Source of the DNA: Anaerolineales bacterium
GTDB lineage: Bacteria > Chloroflexota > Anaerolineae > 4572-78 > J111
Assembly: GCA_012032575.1 (NCBI GenBank)
Contig: JAAUSP010000002.1
Location: forward strand, 1-49,015
Direction: 5' to 3'
Length of the DNA: 49,015 bases
The translations under genes and the position numbers were made by a program. The first letter of the stretch is position 1; each line of letters opens with the position of its first letter. The notes below the pieces were generated by a model. It had not been told where the DNA came from and made no database searches. It saw nothing but the letters and a program-made list of their open reading frames with translations. Below, in pieces: positions 18,454 to 27,297 of this stretch.

Positions 18454-19836
18454 CTAAAGAGTATAATAGTTCGGTAACTTGATGCCTTCCGCAGTAAATC
18501 GTTCATAGGCATACCGCGTAGCCTGGCTCACCCACTCTTCCTCGTCCAAAGTCAAAATCTGGCGATCCTCCATCACCATCTGGCCATCGCAGATAACGGT
18601 TTGGACATCGTGGGCATTGGCGCAGTAGACCAGGCTGTTTTCCAAATTATTAATCGGGCGCATATGAGCGCCGCTCAGATCAACAAGGATCAAATCGGCC
18701 TTCTTCCCGACCTCCAGGGAGCCGATTTCATCGGCCATGCCCAGGGTTTCAGCCCCGCCCAGGGTAGCCATGTGCAGGGTTGTTGAAGCCGGCAAGACCG
18801 CCGGATTCATGGTTGTTACCTTTTGCAGGAAGGCGGCGGTGCGCATCGCTTCAAACATATCCATATTGTCATTAACCGAACAGCTATCCGTACCCAACGA
18901 GACGACCACCCCGGCTTCCAGCATCTTGGCGATGGGCGCAATACCATCGGCAATCTTCATGTTGCACTCAGGATTGTGGGCTACTTTGGTGCCGGTGCGG
19001 CGATACAGCTCGATGTCTTCGTCAGACAGCCAGATACTATGGGCGCCCTGAACATCCGGCCCCAGCAACCCCAGGTTATAGAGATGGCCTGTTGGGGTTG
19101 CCCCGAACAGGTTATGAATGTTGTCCCACTCGTATTGGGTTTCAGCAATGTGGATATGGATAGGGACATGGTTGCGGTCGGCCAAAGCCCGGACCTCTTT
19201 GATCAGGCCCACGCTGCAAGAATTGGGACAGGCCAGGCCGTAGCTAAAGGAAACCCGCCCGTTGACCGAGGACCGGCAGCGTTCCAGTAGCTCATCGGCC
19301 AGCGTCAGCAGCCGGTCGTGGGGCATAATCACGTCCGGCGAAATCCATTGGTCGGTCATGGTGATGGTATGGCGCACCCGGATACCGGCCTGTTCAAACA
19401 CATTGACCACCGAGGGATGAGTGGCCCACTCCATGTTCAAAATAGTGGTGATGCCCGATTTGATGGCATCTACGCAGCCCAGTTTAGAGGCGTGAATCTG
19501 GATGTCGTAGACGCCCTTGAGATAATCCTGTACGGCAACCCGGATGCGGGGCACGGAGATGTTGTCAATCCACTCAATCAGGGCCAGGTCGTCGCGGGTA
19601 CCCTTGTGGAAATTCTGTAGAAAATGGTGGTGGGTATCAACAAAGCCGGGCATCACCGCTTTTCGCCGGGCATCAAGCACCTTTTTGGCTTGATACTGCC
19701 CGGCCAGCTCAGCCGCCGGGCCAACGGCGACGATGCGGCCTTCGTTAATAGCCACAGCCCCATCTTCGATCACCGGCTGGCGGTCGTCGAGGGTCACCAC
19801 CAGCCCGTTTTGAACCAGAATATCAATCTCAATCAT
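18454..19836 (-). CDS. Amidohydrolase, TrzA/AtzA/MtaD type (deaminase or chlorohydrolase family)
   Basis: A 460-residue metal-dependent hydrolase. Motifs in order: GFVDTHHHF, HIHIAET, AHSIWLS and LGTDSCSVNDN, which supply the metal-binding histidines and aspartate of the TIM barrel; the ends form the usual beta-sandwich (KADLILVDL). Relatives deaminate adenosine or guanine derivatives, cytosine, or dechlorinate triazines. Start is placed at ATG 19836 (MIEIDILVQNG), with an alternative in-frame ATG at 19851. In this setting removal of an amino group from an N-heterocycle or amine-containing intermediate is possible; the substrate is unknown. Confidence 0.9.
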   Translation of the reverse strand: MIEIDILVQNGLVVTLDDRQPVIEDGAVAINEGRIVAVGPAAELAGQYQAKKVLDARRKAVMPGFVDTHHHFLQNFHKGTRDDLALIEWIDNISVPRIRVAVQDYLKGVYDIQIHASKLGCVDAIKSGITTILNMEWATHPSVVNVFEQAGIRVRHTITMTDQWISPDVIMPHDRLLTLADELLERCRSSVNGRVSFSYGLACPNSCSVGLIKEVRALADRNHVPIHIHIAETQYEWDNIHNLFGATPTGHLYNLGLLGPDVQGAHSIWLSDEDIELYRRTGTKVAHNPECNMKIADGIAPIAKMLEAGVVVSLGTDSCSVNDNMDMFEAMRTAAFLQKVTTMNPAVLPASTTLHMATLGGAETLGMADEIGSLEVGKKADLILVDLSGAHMRPINNLENSLVYCANAHDVQTVICDGQMVMEDRQILTLDEEEWVSQATRYAYERFTAEGIKLPNYYTL

Positions 19837-19856
19837 AGGTAATCGCCTCATTGACC

Positions 19857-19976
19857 TGGTACTTTGTCAATATTAAAATGATGGGTAGGGGCACGGCCTT
19901 GCGCCTGCCCATCACGGGGCGACCGCAAGGGTGCGCCCCTACGTCAACTCATCAAATTAACATTGACGGTGTACTA
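19857..19976. repeat. Long imperfect palindrome around a GTAGGGGC/GCCCCTAC hairpin
   Basis: Outer arms of about 27 bases (19857-19883 and 19950-19976) match as inverted repeats at roughly 80%, sharing GTAC, GTCAAT and TTAA..TGATG blocks. They enclose GTAGGGGC (19885-19892) and GCCCCTAC (19935-19942). It fills most of the gap between the amidohydrolase and DapB-like genes. It looks like a MITE-like dispersed repeat; no coding content. Confidence 0.65.
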
Positions 19977-20029
19977 GTTTCACAATAATCATGTGCTTAT
20001 GGTTTACGGCCGTACCGATCCAGTGGTGT

Positions 20030-21066
20030 TCAGGTGTTCAGATAGTGCTCCAGAGACCGAACCTTGCATACCAGCTTCGGCAGCTCATCAATGGTAACGT
20101 AGCCAGGCCTCGCATTGATGACATCGGGTATTCGATTGACGATCTGCGAGCTGGTTCCCAGGAGTGTCGGGGGATTGTCGTTTCGCAGGTGTATGGTGGG
20201 CACTCCCTTGATAATCCACTCGTTGATGTCCTGCTCACCCTTCTCGTAGACTTTGGCCGTCTGTGTCGCCTTGAAAAGGATGCCTTCGACGGTCTCGATC
20301 ACTATCGTGTTGTCCAGCCCCGTCACATCCCGGCCGGGATGGTCGTGTTGAACGCTTTGCAGGGCAAATCGTGATCGAGAATGATCGGCTTGACGCTCTC
20401 GGTGATGGTTTTCGTCGTAAGCCCTAAGTCTGAAATCTGGTTTTCCAGATCCATTCGGAGACAGACAACCTCGTCCCCCAGAGGGAGTTTTTCGTTTTTC
20501 TCAATCATCTTGTAGATGTCGTCGGCTTTCCTGCCCACTGCGTAGAACTCCGCTACCATAGGTCCCAGTTCATCCATGTTGATACTGGTCCGTCCCTCGA
20601 CGGACTCGATCCGGTGTGATGCGCCGGTCAGGGTTGTAATCAGGTTGGCCCAGAAAACATCCTGCATTCCCGAACCCGTCACCGTGACCCCGTTTTCCTT
20701 GGCGATCTGGTCCAGTTTCGCGGCAATTGCGGGAGAGGATGTCCAGGGATAGGAGGCTTCCTCGGAGGTGGTAATCACGTTGAGTCCTGCTTCCAGGCAC
20801 TTTTTAACGTGGGGATATATCTTCTCCATGGATGTGGCAACAGCGATGAGCGCGATGTCCGCTGCGGTCTGGGAAAGCACCTCATCGGCTTTGTCGCTGA
20901 TTTCAACGTTGAGTTTTCGACCGATGCCGATCACATCACCCAGGTCCTTGCCCACGTTTTTCACGTCAATGGCACCCGTGATAATAACGCCTTTGTCAAC
21001 CATGAAGCGGGCGATGCTCCGACCGATATTGCCAACTCCGTAGGATACTGCTTTGATCTTTTCCAT
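20030..21066 (-). CDS. DapB-like NAD(P)-dependent dehydrogenase (2,4-diaminopentanoate dehydrogenase-like), one frameshift
   Basis: The N-terminal Rossmann domain starts with VSYGVGNIGRSIARFMV, like dihydrodipicolinate reductase and 2,4-diaminopentanoate dehydrogenase, and has TSEEASYPW around the substrate loop. The frame breaks at the CCC at 20329-20331: the coding strand reads GCCGGGATG where one more G would give IPAGDVTGLDNTIV. Repaired length is about 345 residues, the size of diaminopentanoate dehydrogenases and longer than DapB (about 270). ATG 21066 follows AGGAGAAG. Oxidative deamination of an amino acid or a related reaction is possible; the exact substrate is not known. Confidence 0.75.
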
Positions 21067-21251
21067 ATTTCTTCTCCTGCTGCTCTGAAAATAAGGGTAT
21101 GTCGGACAATCTTAAGATTTGTCCTACGTTATTTTCATTCTTCGTTGTGCTGCCGTAGACTGAGTCCGTCTCCTGTCAAAATAGGCCAATCTGCAAATAG
21201 GCAAATGGTGATCCTTTGCAACCCGCCACTCGCCACCCGCGACCTAAGTTG

Positions 21252-22004
21252 TTAATTATCGGAAAAAATCACCTCTTTCAGTTGGCGGGTCACACCCTCG
21301 GGATCTTCGGCCTGCCAAACCCGCCGGCCAAAGGCCACCCCCACTGCCCCGGCCTTGATCGCGTCCCGGGCTACGCTCAAGGTGCTATCCTGCCCCTCCT
21401 CACTCGGTCCGCCGGCTACAATGATCGGTGCCGACACGGCCGTTACCACCTGCCTGAAGGCTTCGATATCACCGCAATAGTTAGTTTTGACTATATCAGC
21501 GCCCAACTCCATGCCAATACGGGCTGCATGGGCAATGGCCTTGGCGTCATAAAAATTGTCCGGCGGCGGCATCATTTCGGCCACAACCGGCATGTCATAG
21601 TTCTGACTCGCATCGGCCAATTGGGCTAACCAGCGATAAATCTCGATATCACCTGGCCGGCCAAAGAAGACTGAAACCGCGATGGCGTCAACATCCATGC
21701 GTAAAGCTGTTTCCAGCGAGGCAATGGGAGTTTCTTGGGTTCCAGTCGCACTGAGGCCGGCGGTCAAGCTCATACGCAGAACAATACCGACTGAGGGGGG
21801 AACAAGCGGGGCTACAGTTCGATAAAAACCAGGTGAGATGAGTAAAGCATTGGCCCCCCCTTTGATGACTGCTTCTACAATAGCTTGGGGGCGATCAAGA
21901 CCTTTGACAGGACCAAGCCAGCCGCCATGATCAAGTGGAATCAGCACACAGCGTTTCTGCTCGCCCACTAACAGGCGACCAAGTCGTCTTGATTTTCCAA
22001 TCAT
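21252..22004 (-). CDS. Class I aldolase, DeoC/FbaB/LsrF type
   Basis: A 250-residue TIM-barrel aldolase. PLDHGGWLGPVKGL near the start and GADIVKTNYCGD with the Schiff-base lysine are hallmarks of the FbaB/LsrF group, as is VAGGPSEEGQD with the phosphate-binding loop. ATG 22004 follows AAAAGGAGCAAAAC. It lies 13 bases after an FGGY kinase gene; a kinase/aldolase pair is as in the lsr pathway, where a sugar is phosphorylated then cleaved. The actual sugar is unknown. Confidence 0.88.
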   Translation of the reverse strand: MIGKSRRLGRLLVGEQKRCVLIPLDHGGWLGPVKGLDRPQAIVEAVIKGGANALLISPGFYRTVAPLVPPSVGIVLRMSLTAGLSATGTQETPIASLETALRMDVDAIAVSVFFGRPGDIEIYRWLAQLADASQNYDMPVVAEMMPPPDNFYDAKAIAHAARIGMELGADIVKTNYCGDIEAFRQVVTAVSAPIIVAGGPSEEGQDSTLSVARDAIKAGAVGVAFGRRVWQAEDPEGVTRQLKEVIFSDN

Positions 22005-22017
22005 GTTTTGCTCCTTT

Positions 22018-23514
22018 TCAGTTGATTGCCGTTTTCGACCGGTACGCTTCTTTCAAGGCAAAATCGGCAAAACGCCGATAAGCCTCATAACTTCGCTGAT
22101 AATCGTTAGTGTGGTCACGATTGTAAAGGATTACCGTCGGCACCGGAAAAGTGTTCACCAGAGCCTGATCAAAATCAATCTGATTCAGGGCTGACTGGCA
22201 CAGCGCGTACAACACCCGGGTGACCGTTTCAGCTTCGGTGTAAATAGCCACATCATATTGGCACACGTCGGCGATGATTTGGGCCAAACCTGGAGTTTGG
22301 GTCCCTCCCCCGGCCAGGACTAACTCAGCGACCGGCGTGCCTAATTCGGTATAGATGTCCAACAAATGGCGTAAGCTGTAAGCTACACCCTCCATTACCG
22401 CACGCATGAGGTGCTGGCGAGTATGGGAGAGCTGTAGTCCGTAAAAGCCGGCTTTAATATCGTCCAGCCAGTAGGGAGTTCGCTCTCCGGCCAGGTAGGG
22501 GATAAAGCACAACCCCTCGGCACCAGGTTCCAGCCGGGCTGCTTCCCTCATTACCTGCTCAAAACTTTGATCGGCGCTTCCACTTGGGACGAGCTGATTA
22601 TAGGCCCAAACCAGAGCAGCCCCGGTGGTTGAAGATACTCCCCCCAGCAGGCGATAAGGACCCAGGGCATAAGTATACAAACGGTGGGTTGGGTCTTGGG
22701 GCTGCTGATCCTCGGCCAGGGCCATAAAGATCATTGATGAACTGCCCAGCGAGCAGACCACCCGGCCCGGTTGGACAGGAGCCCCGCCGATCAGGGCGGC
22801 TACATCGCCCATTCCAACCACAACCCGGGCTGAAGGATTAAGGCCAAATCTTTTCGCCAGTTCAGGTAGCGGTAGACCTACCACAGTATTTGCTTCATAG
22901 GTTGGGGGTAACACTGAGGGATCAAGCCCAACCAGAGCCAGCCGGTCGACCGCCCAACTTCGGTCCTGCCAATTCAGCAAGGCTGCCCCGCCAGCTTCGG
23001 TTATGTCGGTGCCAAGAACACCGGTCAGGCGGAAGCGCAGATAATCCTTGGGCCACAAGATAGTTCGAATTTTTTTGACCACCTCGGGACGGTGACGTTT
23101 TAACCACAACAATTTGGGTAAAGTGTAAGTGCTGTTGATTTGGTAAGGCGGTAGTTGCAGCTTAACGGTAAGCTCGGCAGTTTCGGCTGCCGCCCTCCGG
23201 TCCAGCCAGAGGATGGTCGGCTCAAGAAACTGGCCTTGCTCATCTAAAAGCACAGCCGTATGCATCTGGCCGGTGAAGGAGATGCCTTCAACGTTGGTCA
23301 GATCAAAACCTTGTTGTTGTAGATTGGCTAATGCGCCTTCAAAGGCCGCCCACCACTCGGCCGGATTGCCCTCGGCCCAGCCGGGATTTTCTGAATGATA
23401 CTCGTAGCGCCGGGTAGCCGACCCGACGACGTTGCCCAGCGGGTTATAGAGCACAACTTTGAGTGAAGAAGTGCCAACATCAACGGCCAGAATGGAGGGT
23501 TTGATCGAAGCCAT
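22018..23514 (-). CDS. FGGY-family carbohydrate kinase (xylulokinase-like)
   Basis: A 498-residue sugar kinase. The N-terminal ATPase core reads ILAVDVGTSSLKVVLYN; ISFTGQMHTAVLLD matches the GQMH substrate-contact motif of xylulokinases; WLDRRA follows; the C-terminal ATP site has LVLAGGGTQTPGLAQIIAD. ATG 23514 follows GAGGAGT and overlaps the stop codon of the dehydrogenase remnant (TGATG), so the upstream gene was once translationally coupled. It likely phosphorylates a ketose or related sugar for the aldolase downstream. Confidence 0.9.
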   Translation of the reverse strand: MASIKPSILAVDVGTSSLKVVLYNPLGNVVGSATRRYEYHSENPGWAEGNPAEWWAAFEGALANLQQQGFDLTNVEGISFTGQMHTAVLLDEQGQFLEPTILWLDRRAAAETAELTVKLQLPPYQINSTYTLPKLLWLKRHRPEVVKKIRTILWPKDYLRFRLTGVLGTDITEAGGAALLNWQDRSWAVDRLALVGLDPSVLPPTYEANTVVGLPLPELAKRFGLNPSARVVVGMGDVAALIGGAPVQPGRVVCSLGSSSMIFMALAEDQQPQDPTHRLYTYALGPYRLLGGVSSTTGAALVWAYNQLVPSGSADQSFEQVMREAARLEPGAEGLCFIPYLAGERTPYWLDDIKAGFYGLQLSHTRQHLMRAVMEGVAYSLRHLLDIYTELGTPVAELVLAGGGTQTPGLAQIIADVCQYDVAIYTEAETVTRVLYALCQSALNQIDFDQALVNTFPVPTVILYNRDHTNDYQRSYEAYRRFADFALKEAYRSKTAIN

Positions 23515-23762
23515 CAAATTGACTCCTCACTAATTTTGACCATCACCTTAAGACCCCGCTGATGCTTGACCAGTTCAAAACCCTGTTGTAAATCTTCCAA
23601 CGGCGGGGTATGCGAAATGAGTTTTTCTACTTGCACCTGGCCGGTTTCAATGAATTGCAGGGCTTCATACATATCTTGCGGGGTAGAGTCCTTCATAGAG
23701 CCAGCGATTGTTGCGGCAGTTTGACCGCCATTCTGGACAATTGTCGGGGAGGAATTCACCAT
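23514..23762 (-). pseudogene. C-terminal remnant of a zinc-dependent alcohol dehydrogenase
   Basis: Only about 82 residues remain, from ATG 23762. They contain GGQTAATIAGSMKDSTP, ALQFIETGQVQVEKLISHT and GLKVMVKI, which match the end of a medium-chain dehydrogenase. The zinc sites and nucleotide-binding start (some 240 residues) are gone; GntR coding sequence begins 68 bases upstream instead. The stop overlaps the kinase start. I read it as a deletion remnant of an operon gene, although a short functional protein cannot be excluded. Confidence 0.75.
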
Positions 23763-23829
23763 CGTCTTTTCCGCAATTATGTAGTCGCCAAAATAGACTG
23801 CTATCGCCTGTAGATTTTTGCAGCAGCCC

Positions 23830-24585
23830 TTAACGAGAAGATTGAATCGAATACTTGTAGCGGTCACCTCGGTTGAACATTTGGTGATACTCAACGGGTA
23901 TGTTGTCTTCGGTGTACACAACACCTTCAACCAACAACAGGGGTGAGCCGGTCTCAATATGGAGAACTTCGGCTTCCCTGTCACCGGCTGGGATAGCCTG
24001 AACAGTTGCTTCTGACCTTTTCAAGCGAATGCCCTTCCCTTCCAGGATGGTCCACAATGATGTTTCTCGTTGGAGTTCAGTCGGAGTTAAAACCACCTCA
24101 AGTGGTAAATTCAGATAGGTCAGGGAGATACAAATCGGCTCATCATTAGCGTATCTTAGTCGCTCCACCACCCAAATCCACTCATCGCTTTTGATCTGAA
24201 GAATGGCAGCGACATGGGCCGTTGCCTTTTCGTGGCGCAGCGACAGCAACTGGGAGCCAGGCTTATGCCCTTCTTCCAACATTTGCTCTGAAAAACCCTT
24301 CATCTGGGTTGTACGGCGCTCAATTTTGGGACGGGCTACAAACGTCCCTTTGCCTTGCTGGGTTACAAGATATCCTTCCCTGACCAACTCATCAATAGCT
24401 CTCCGTACCGTGATGCGGCTCACTTGGAGCTTCTCGCCAATTTCCCGCTCAGTGGGAATGAGATTTCCTTCTTTAAGTTCACCCTCAGTGATGAGAGTCA
24501 TTAAAGCCGCTCTAACCTGATGATATAAAGGCAGAGGGGCATCTTTATCAATATCAACCAAATCTAATACATTTGAAGCGATCAT
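23830..24585 (-). CDS. GntR-family regulator, UTRA domain (HutC type)
   Basis: A 251-residue regulator. The N-terminal wHTH reads LYHQVRAALMTLITEG ... LQVSRITVRRAIDEL and GYLVTQQGKGTFV; the rest is a UTRA ligand-binding domain with VVERLRYANDEPICISLTYL. ATG 24585 is preferred; a GTG at 24612 is in frame. It is divergent from the corrinoid/MtmB genes, and both promoters carry a GTTATAAC palindrome just downstream of the -10 box, so it probably represses itself and that operon in the absence of a small effector. It may also govern the kinase/aldolase genes downstream. Confidence 0.9.
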   Translation of the reverse strand: MIASNVLDLVDIDKDAPLPLYHQVRAALMTLITEGELKEGNLIPTEREIGEKLQVSRITVRRAIDELVREGYLVTQQGKGTFVARPKIERRTTQMKGFSEQMLEEGHKPGSQLLSLRHEKATAHVAAILQIKSDEWIWVVERLRYANDEPICISLTYLNLPLEVVLTPTELQRETSLWTILEGKGIRLKRSEATVQAIPAGDREAEVLHIETGSPLLLVEGVVYTEDNIPVEYHQMFNRGDRYKYSIQSSR

Positions 24586-24628
24586 AACCACTACAGAATC
24601 CTTTTGGTACACATCAAATCAATATAAT

Positions 24629-24679
24629 GTTATAACCATTTTAGTATTATAATATAGCATATTATTGTTACTGTGTCAA
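24629..24679 (-). promoter_or_regulatory. Promoter and operator of the GntR/UTRA regulator gene
   Basis: On the minus strand TTGACA (24679-24674) is followed after 17 bases by TATATT (24656-24651). A GTTATAAC palindrome at 24629-24636 lies about 8-15 bases into the predicted transcript. The same box sequences, spacing and palindrome core occur in the opposite promoter at 24855-24910, which supports autoregulation. Confidence 0.7.
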
Positions 24680-24854
24680 CAATTGTAAGGGGGCAACGGA
24701 AATATTATTCCTTCCGGAAGCTCTTTTGAGTTTTTATTTACCTTTATTATCCGGCAATTTCGGCTTTAGAACGAGCTTCCGGGAAGGTTCGCGTTTGCAA
24801 GATACAGTTGACCTTTACAATATCCTGTCACCAATCCATTCAACAATCACAAAA

Positions 24855-24910
24855 TTGACAAACTTGCGCTTGTACGCTATATTGTAATAGCAATATTGTT
24901 ATAACAATAT
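24855..24910 (+). promoter_or_regulatory. Strong promoter with 18-bp palindromic operator for the corrinoid/MtmB operon
   Basis: TTGACA (24855-24860), 17-base spacer, TATATT (24878-24883), then the perfect palindrome ATATTGTTATAACAATAT (24893-24910) at about +3 to +20. The placement suits repression by the divergent GntR/UTRA regulator. Between 24680 and 24854 I see only AT-rich sequence with no further clear element; the leader then runs about 100 bases to the ATG at 25011. Confidence 0.75.
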
Positions 24911-25010
24911 ACAAACACTATAATCTAAACGACTCCAAAGTGTTGATAACCCTGTAGTGGTCAGTTGAAGCGAGTAAATTGTTACAATCAACCAACAAGG
25001 AGCTTTAAAC

Positions 25011-25693
25011 ATGGACAAAGAACAACTGCACGAACAACTCTATCAAAGTATTTTAGACTATGATGGGCCGGCGGCAGCCCAAACTGCTCAAGCTATCGTT
25101 GACAATGGTTTTGACGTGATGGAAGCCATTGAGGTGGCCACCAGGGCGGTCAATGAGATTGGAGATGAATTTGAACGTGGCGAACTTTTCTTGCCTCACC
25201 TGATGCGAGCCGGTGAGGCGATGAAACAGTGCATGAAGATATTGTCGGTTCACCTGGAGGCTAAAGGTACGGTGAAGAAAAAAGGTAAAGTGGTGATTGC
25301 GGCTGTCTCTGGCGACATACACGACATTGGCAAAAACCTGGTGGCCACGATGTTATCGGTACACGGCTACGAGGTGATTGACCTGGGTGTAAATATATCC
25401 CCAATAAATATTGTCGGCGCTGCTGAGCGCGACCAGGCCACGTTTATCGCCTTATCTTCACTGATGACCACGGCAATGCCTTACCAGAGGGATGTGCTGG
25501 AGGTTCTGAATGAAATGGGTCTGCGCAACAAATTCTACGTGATTGTTGGAGGGGGCCGGTAACGCCGGAATTTGCCAGGGATATCGGTGCTGACGGCTGG
25601 GGGGAGAGCGCCGTATCGGCGGTTCGTGTCTGTGACCAGTTATTGCAAGCAGGCCAAACCCCACCTGTTTCAGAAATTATTTTAGCCCAATAG
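25011..25693 (+). CDS. Corrinoid protein (MtmC/MttC-type), partner of MtmB-like enzyme, one frameshift
   Basis: Methyl-carrier protein with helical cap and B12-binding domain; GDIHDIGKN places the cobalt-ligand histidine at H104, and SSLMTTAMPYQRDVL follows. The frame breaks near 25556: VIVGGG should be followed by PVTPEFARDIGADGWGESA, which is in the next frame; one C is missing from GGGGGCC. Repaired length is about 227 residues and ends at 25693. ATG 25011 follows AAGGAG. The MtmB-like gene starts 10 bases after the stop, so they are an operon and a likely enzyme/carrier pair. The two corrinoid proteins of the window are clearly different in sequence outside the motif. Confidence 0.9.
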
Positions 25694-25703
25694 GAGCATT
25701 ATC

Positions 25704-27092
25704 ATGGCCATCAATCGAGATAAATTAATGGATGTACTTGAAAAAGTGCATAGAGGCTCCATCTGTAAACAATTTGATTGGGATACCCGGGTAATTCCCG
25801 AAACGATCGCCCAAAAACTAAAGAAATTCGGTTTAGAGAAACGCTGCGATCCGGCCAATCCAATCAATCAAGACCTGGAACTTGCCGATCGCTTTTTTGA
25901 AGCCGGACTAGAAGTTGCCACCGAAGTGGGTATGCTATGCACCGACACCGAACGCGTTATCAAATTTAGCCGGGAAGAATTGCAGGCCGGTCTGGCTGCC
26001 GCCCCGGCTGAATTTACCCTGGGTGAGGGCGATCAGATTGCCCATTTTAAACATCGCCAATTGGACGACCCAACTCCACCCATTTGGGTATCCCCCTTAA
26101 GCATTGCGGTAACCGAAGATGTTTTTGAGCCTTTAGTAGAGGGGATTGCCGCCATCCCGGAAGTTGATTGTCTGGAAGGCCCTTCACTTGAAACGATTTG
26201 GGGCGCTCCGCTGCGAGCAGGTTCTCCCTATGAGCTACTGGCCGGAAAATTGCAGGCGGAACTGTTTCATAAGGTAATCAAGCGGGCTGGACGTGAAGGA
26301 ATTGGTCTGTATGCGGTAGGCACATCTCCTACTCATTATGGCGTGCTGGGAGGATATGGGGTTCCGGGCGGTTATAAACCGGAGCGAGATATCGTTCTCC
26401 TCCTCTCGCCGGTAGAAATCAAAACATCTTACGAGAATCTTCAAAAACTGGCCCACGCCTACAACTGTGGTGGGATAACTTACGGCGGTTCGTGGTCAAT
26501 GATTGGCGGTTATGCCGGTGGGCCTGAGGGTTCTGCCCTATCTTGTATTGCCTGCACCATTATTCTTTACAATGTTTATCAATGCGTCAACGGAGCCAGC
26601 TTCCCTTACGATTTGCGCACTATGGGCAATTGTGGTCGTCCGGCTTTGTGGGCTTTGGGCTTGGTATTCCAGGCGCTCAGCCGAAACACCCATATTTGTG
26701 CCAACTCTGTCCTCAATCAGACGGCCGGGCCGGCTACACCTATGCTGCTTTACGAATCGGCGGTTGGAATGATGACCCTGGCTACTTGTGGGGCAACTTC
26801 TTGTACCGGTCCTCGTAGCGCCGGAGGTAAATACACCAATTTCATCACCCCTTTGGAGGTGAAGTTTGCGGGTGAGGTCTTTAAAAAGACGGCCGGCATG
26901 AGCATCAGCCAGGCCAATGACATTGTCAACAAACTACTTCCCAAGTATGAAGAAAAGCTGGGGACTCCACCCAAGGGGCAGAGCTTCAAAGATTGCTATG
27001 ATATCTCCAGCCTGACCCCTACCGATGAATGGCAGAAAATCTATGATCAGGTCAAAGATGACGTTATTAAGGTTGGGATTCCTCTCGGCTAA
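25704..27092 (+). CDS. Monomethylamine methyltransferase (MtmB) family protein with Tyr at the pyrrolysine position
   Basis: A 462-residue protein that aligns end to end (from memory) with methanogen MtmB, about 458 residues: CTDTERVIKFSREEL, SPYELLAGK, GYAGGPEGSAL, and a C-terminal DCYDISSLTPTDEW all have counterparts. Around MtmB Pyl202 the archaeal text is AGRPGMGV-Pyl-GPETS; here it is AGREGIGL-Tyr203-AVGTS, with a TAT codon at 26310-26312. There is no in-frame amber codon. MtmB transfers methyl from methylamine to corrinoid protein MtmC and needs pyrrolysine to bind amine, so this Pyl-free form should act on another substrate or in another way. It follows its own corrinoid protein by 10 bases (GGAG site). 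A parallel exists in MttB, where non-Pyl members such as MtgB use quaternary amines. Confidence 0.85.
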   Translation: MAINRDKLMDVLEKVHRGSICKQFDWDTRVIPETIAQKLKKFGLEKRCDPANPINQDLELADRFFEAGLEVATEVGMLCTDTERVIKFSREELQAGLAAAPAEFTLGEGDQIAHFKHRQLDDPTPPIWVSPLSIAVTEDVFEPLVEGIAAIPEVDCLEGPSLETIWGAPLRAGSPYELLAGKLQAELFHKVIKRAGREGIGLYAVGTSPTHYGVLGGYGVPGGYKPERDIVLLLSPVEIKTSYENLQKLAHAYNCGGITYGGSWSMIGGYAGGPEGSALSCIACTIILYNVYQCVNGASFPYDLRTMGNCGRPALWALGLVFQALSRNTHICANSVLNQTAGPATPMLLYESAVGMMTLATCGATSCTGPRSAGGKYTNFITPLEVKFAGEVFKKTAGMSISQANDIVNKLLPKYEEKLGTPPKGQSFKDCYDISSLTPTDEWQKIYDQVKDDVIKVGIPLG

Positions 27093-27193
27093 GAATTTTT
27101 GTAGTCCGCATAGCAACTTGTATCTTGGCTCACACCCTTAGTTTTTTTATGATTTGAGTTGTGCCAATTATTCCTTATGCGAACCCATAAATA

Positions 27194-27297
27194 GAGTATC
27201 AGTAGATCCAAATTTGCCAGCAGTGGCGGCTCCCACGCCGCCGCTACACAGGCGTGAGAGCCTGCTCCGCTTCAAAAATTGGATCTACTGAGTATAC
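27194..27297. repeat. Palindromic element B: outer stem with two inner hairpins
   Basis: GTATCAGTAGATCCAAATTT on the left pairs with AAAAATTGGATCTACTGAGTATAC on the right with small indels. Inside are two hairpins: GGCGGC-TCCCAC-GCCGCC and CAGGC-GTGAGA-GCCTG. It lies between two convergent genes and overlaps the last codons of the LPXTG-type protein. The core closely matches element C at 48310-48397; the border resembles element A at 4140-4212. It may also serve as a two-way terminator. Confidence 0.7.
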
